Shown here in pieces: positions 6,732 to 7,534 of a DNA stretch of 7,534 nucleotides. Each line of letters starts with the position of its first letter. Within the stretch, counting starts at the first letter, position 1. Both the position numbers and the translations under genes were made by a program. Origin of the DNA: JAFGPJ01 sp964439135. GTDB taxonomy: Bacteria > Planctomycetota > Phycisphaerae > Sedimentisphaerales > Anaerobacaceae. The notes beneath the pieces are model-generated. The model saw only the letters and a program-made list of their open reading frames with translations, made no database searches and was not told the origin of the DNA. The stretch lies in assembly GCA_964439135.1 (NCBI GenBank), contig CAYTNN010000223.1, forward strand, positions 1 to 7,534, in the 5' to 3' direction.

Positions 6732-6986
6732 ATGTTGATCAGCAAGGCAAAATGGAATTACGTGCAGAAGAGCTACGGATTCACCGAGCGGCAAATGCAG
6801 ATACTCAAGCTGCTGCTTGACGGTCTGGATAGTGACAGGATAGCACAACGGCTGAAGATACGCTACAACACGGTGAAGGCACACTTCGGTCATATGTACA
6901 AACGAGCTGGTGTACAGAATAAGGCCGAGCTGATCATGCAATTATTTAATGTCATTCACACGTATAACAAAAGCAAAAACCGATAA
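6732..6986 (+). CDS. Solo LuxR-type (GerE) helix-turn-helix regulator
   Basis: This is a small cytoplasmic DNA-binding protein with no receiver or ligand-binding domain. From the ATG at 6732 it has 84 residues: a short lead (MLISKAKWNYVQKSY), then the LuxR C-terminal HTH with GFTERQMQILKLLLDG, the scaffold helix SDRIAQRLKI and the recognition helix NTVKAHFGHMYKRAG, and a final KAELIMQLF helix. The frame is open back to a TTG at 6660 (108 residues). That TTG falls inside sequence homologous to the upstream repeat (GCGTTGGCTCCGA against TCGTTGCCCCCGA), so the ATG is preferred. Neither start has a clear ribosome-binding site. It sits just after five copies of a palindrome and just before a sixth related one, so it is the natural candidate to bind them. 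Solo LuxR-type HTH proteins are, from memory, common in planctomycetes. Confidence 0.85.
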   Translation: MLISKAKWNYVQKSYGFTERQMQILKLLLDGLDSDRIAQRLKIRYNTVKAHFGHMYKRAGVQNKAELIMQLFNVIHTYNKSKNR

Positions 6987-7002
6987 GCAGGATAAACCTT
7001 CC

Positions 7003-7030
7003 AGGCTCTTAGTCATATGACTAAGGGCTT
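7003..7030. promoter_or_regulatory. Perfect palindrome, possible operator or 3' hairpin
   Basis: CTTAGTCATATGACTAAG (7008-7025) is a perfect 18-bp palindrome, and weaker pairing with G-U wobbles extends it to 7003-7030. Its inner TAGTC..ATGACTA matches the core of all five upstream array palindromes. It lies 22 bases after the HTH gene stop and 112 bases before the URO-D start. No T-run follows, so a standard terminator is unlikely. Either an operator or an RNA-end hairpin is possible. Confidence 0.55.
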
Positions 7031-7137
7031 GAAGATAAATGAGACTGTAATAACTAAAATTCAGCAATAAGAGTACATACATAAACGACACGATAGAATA
7101 AGCTGCATAGAACGCTGAAGCGGGCAAGGGAACCGAG

Positions 7138-7534
7138 GTGACAAAGGAATATTTTGATCAGATGAGTGCCGATGTTCAGGCGACGCCGGCCGAGCCTGTG
7201 TCGCCGGAGGCGTTTGACTTCGAAGCATACGCGGATTACGAAGCGTTGCTATTAGAGCGATGCCGGGCCTTCTGGAAAGCAGAGTCCAGCGTATTGGTCT
7301 GGCGGAGGATGCGCACTGCTGAGGTTTTCACCTGGGGCTGCAGGGACATGAAAGCTTCTCTCGAATCGCAGCTTGGCGGGCTAAAGAAGAGCATGAAGTT
7401 CAAAGCCGACGTTCCCAACTTTCTCGTGCCCTGGTACGGCATCGGCACCGTGGCCAGCGCCTTCGGCGCCGATTACATCTGGAAAGAAAAACAAGCCCCG
7501 GCCATACGCCCGAAGTTCGGCTCGGTCAAAGAGG
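7138..7534 (+). CDS. Uroporphyrinogen decarboxylase (URO-D)-family protein, 3' end outside window
   Basis: The frame runs from GTG 7138 to the window edge without a stop (132 residues visible). AAGGG at 7126-7130 sits 7 bases before the GTG, which supports this start. Visible stretches include FEAYADYEALLLERCRAFWK, LVWRRMRTAEVFTWGCRDMK, a GGLKKSMKFKADVPNFL segment and PWYGIGTVASAFGADYIW followed by KQAPAIRPKF. I recognise this pattern from URO-D-like proteins of planctomycetes and relatives, which more often take part in methyl or corrinoid metabolism than in haem synthesis. The catalytic C-terminal half is not in view, so the reaction cannot be assigned. It lies downstream of the LuxR-type gene and the palindrome, which may control it. 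Confidence 0.75.
   Translation, partial: MTKEYFDQMSADVQATPAEPVSPEAFDFEAYADYEALLLERCRAFWKAESSVLVWRRMRTAEVFTWGCRDMKASLESQLGGLKKSMKFKADVPNFLVPWYGIGTVASAFGADYIWKEKQAPAIRPKFGSVKE

Noticed and set aside
6633..6941. Minus-strand frame of 102 codons
   Set aside because: Antisense to the HTH gene, which has a clear LuxR-type domain.

Overview
The window looks like a scaffold from a planctomycete genome, probably of the Phycisphaerae/Sedimentisphaerales type and probably metagenome-assembled. This rests on three things. One is an ECF sigma factor followed by a membrane-anchored anti-sigma-like protein and a large secreted protein. The second is the set of degenerate 'AAAACAAAGCCAA' intergenic repeats, which from memory are typical of such genomes. 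The third is the mix of an SSF symporter and a URO-D-family protein. Two runs of exactly 100 N (1295-1394 and 2869-2968) are scaffold placeholders of unknown true length. The taxonomic call is inference.

Left part (1-2868), minus strand. Bases 1-245 hold diverged copies of a low-complexity intergenic repeat. A clear Rho-independent terminator (262-297) closes a leftward operon of three tightly packed genes. In transcription order these are an ECF sigma factor (5' end in the second gap), a single-pass membrane protein in the anti-sigma position (9 bp gap), and an exported protein with a Pro/Ala linker (ATGA overlap). The expected logic is a sigma factor held by a membrane partner and controlling an envelope function, but the signal and target are unknown.

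Middle (2969-5648), plus strand. A TPR lipoprotein is divergent from the sigma operon and shares its promoter region, which is lost in the gap. It ends at a strong terminator (3772-3807). Next is a complete sodium:solute symporter (SSF) gene, followed 50 bp later by a small secreted protein that may be truncated.

Right part (5649-7534). The short secreted ORF takes its stop codon from the left edge of an array of about 620 bp. The array has five tandem units with a period of 132-143 bp, each carrying a palindrome (CGTAGTC-NGAT-GACTACG). It runs into the front of a small solo LuxR-type HTH gene. A perfect 18-bp palindrome with the same TAGTC..ATGACTA core lies just after that gene, 112 bp before the start of a URO-D-family gene that runs off the window. 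The most interesting hypothesis is that the HTH protein binds these palindromes and controls itself and the URO-D gene. The DNA arrangement is seen directly; the binding is inference.
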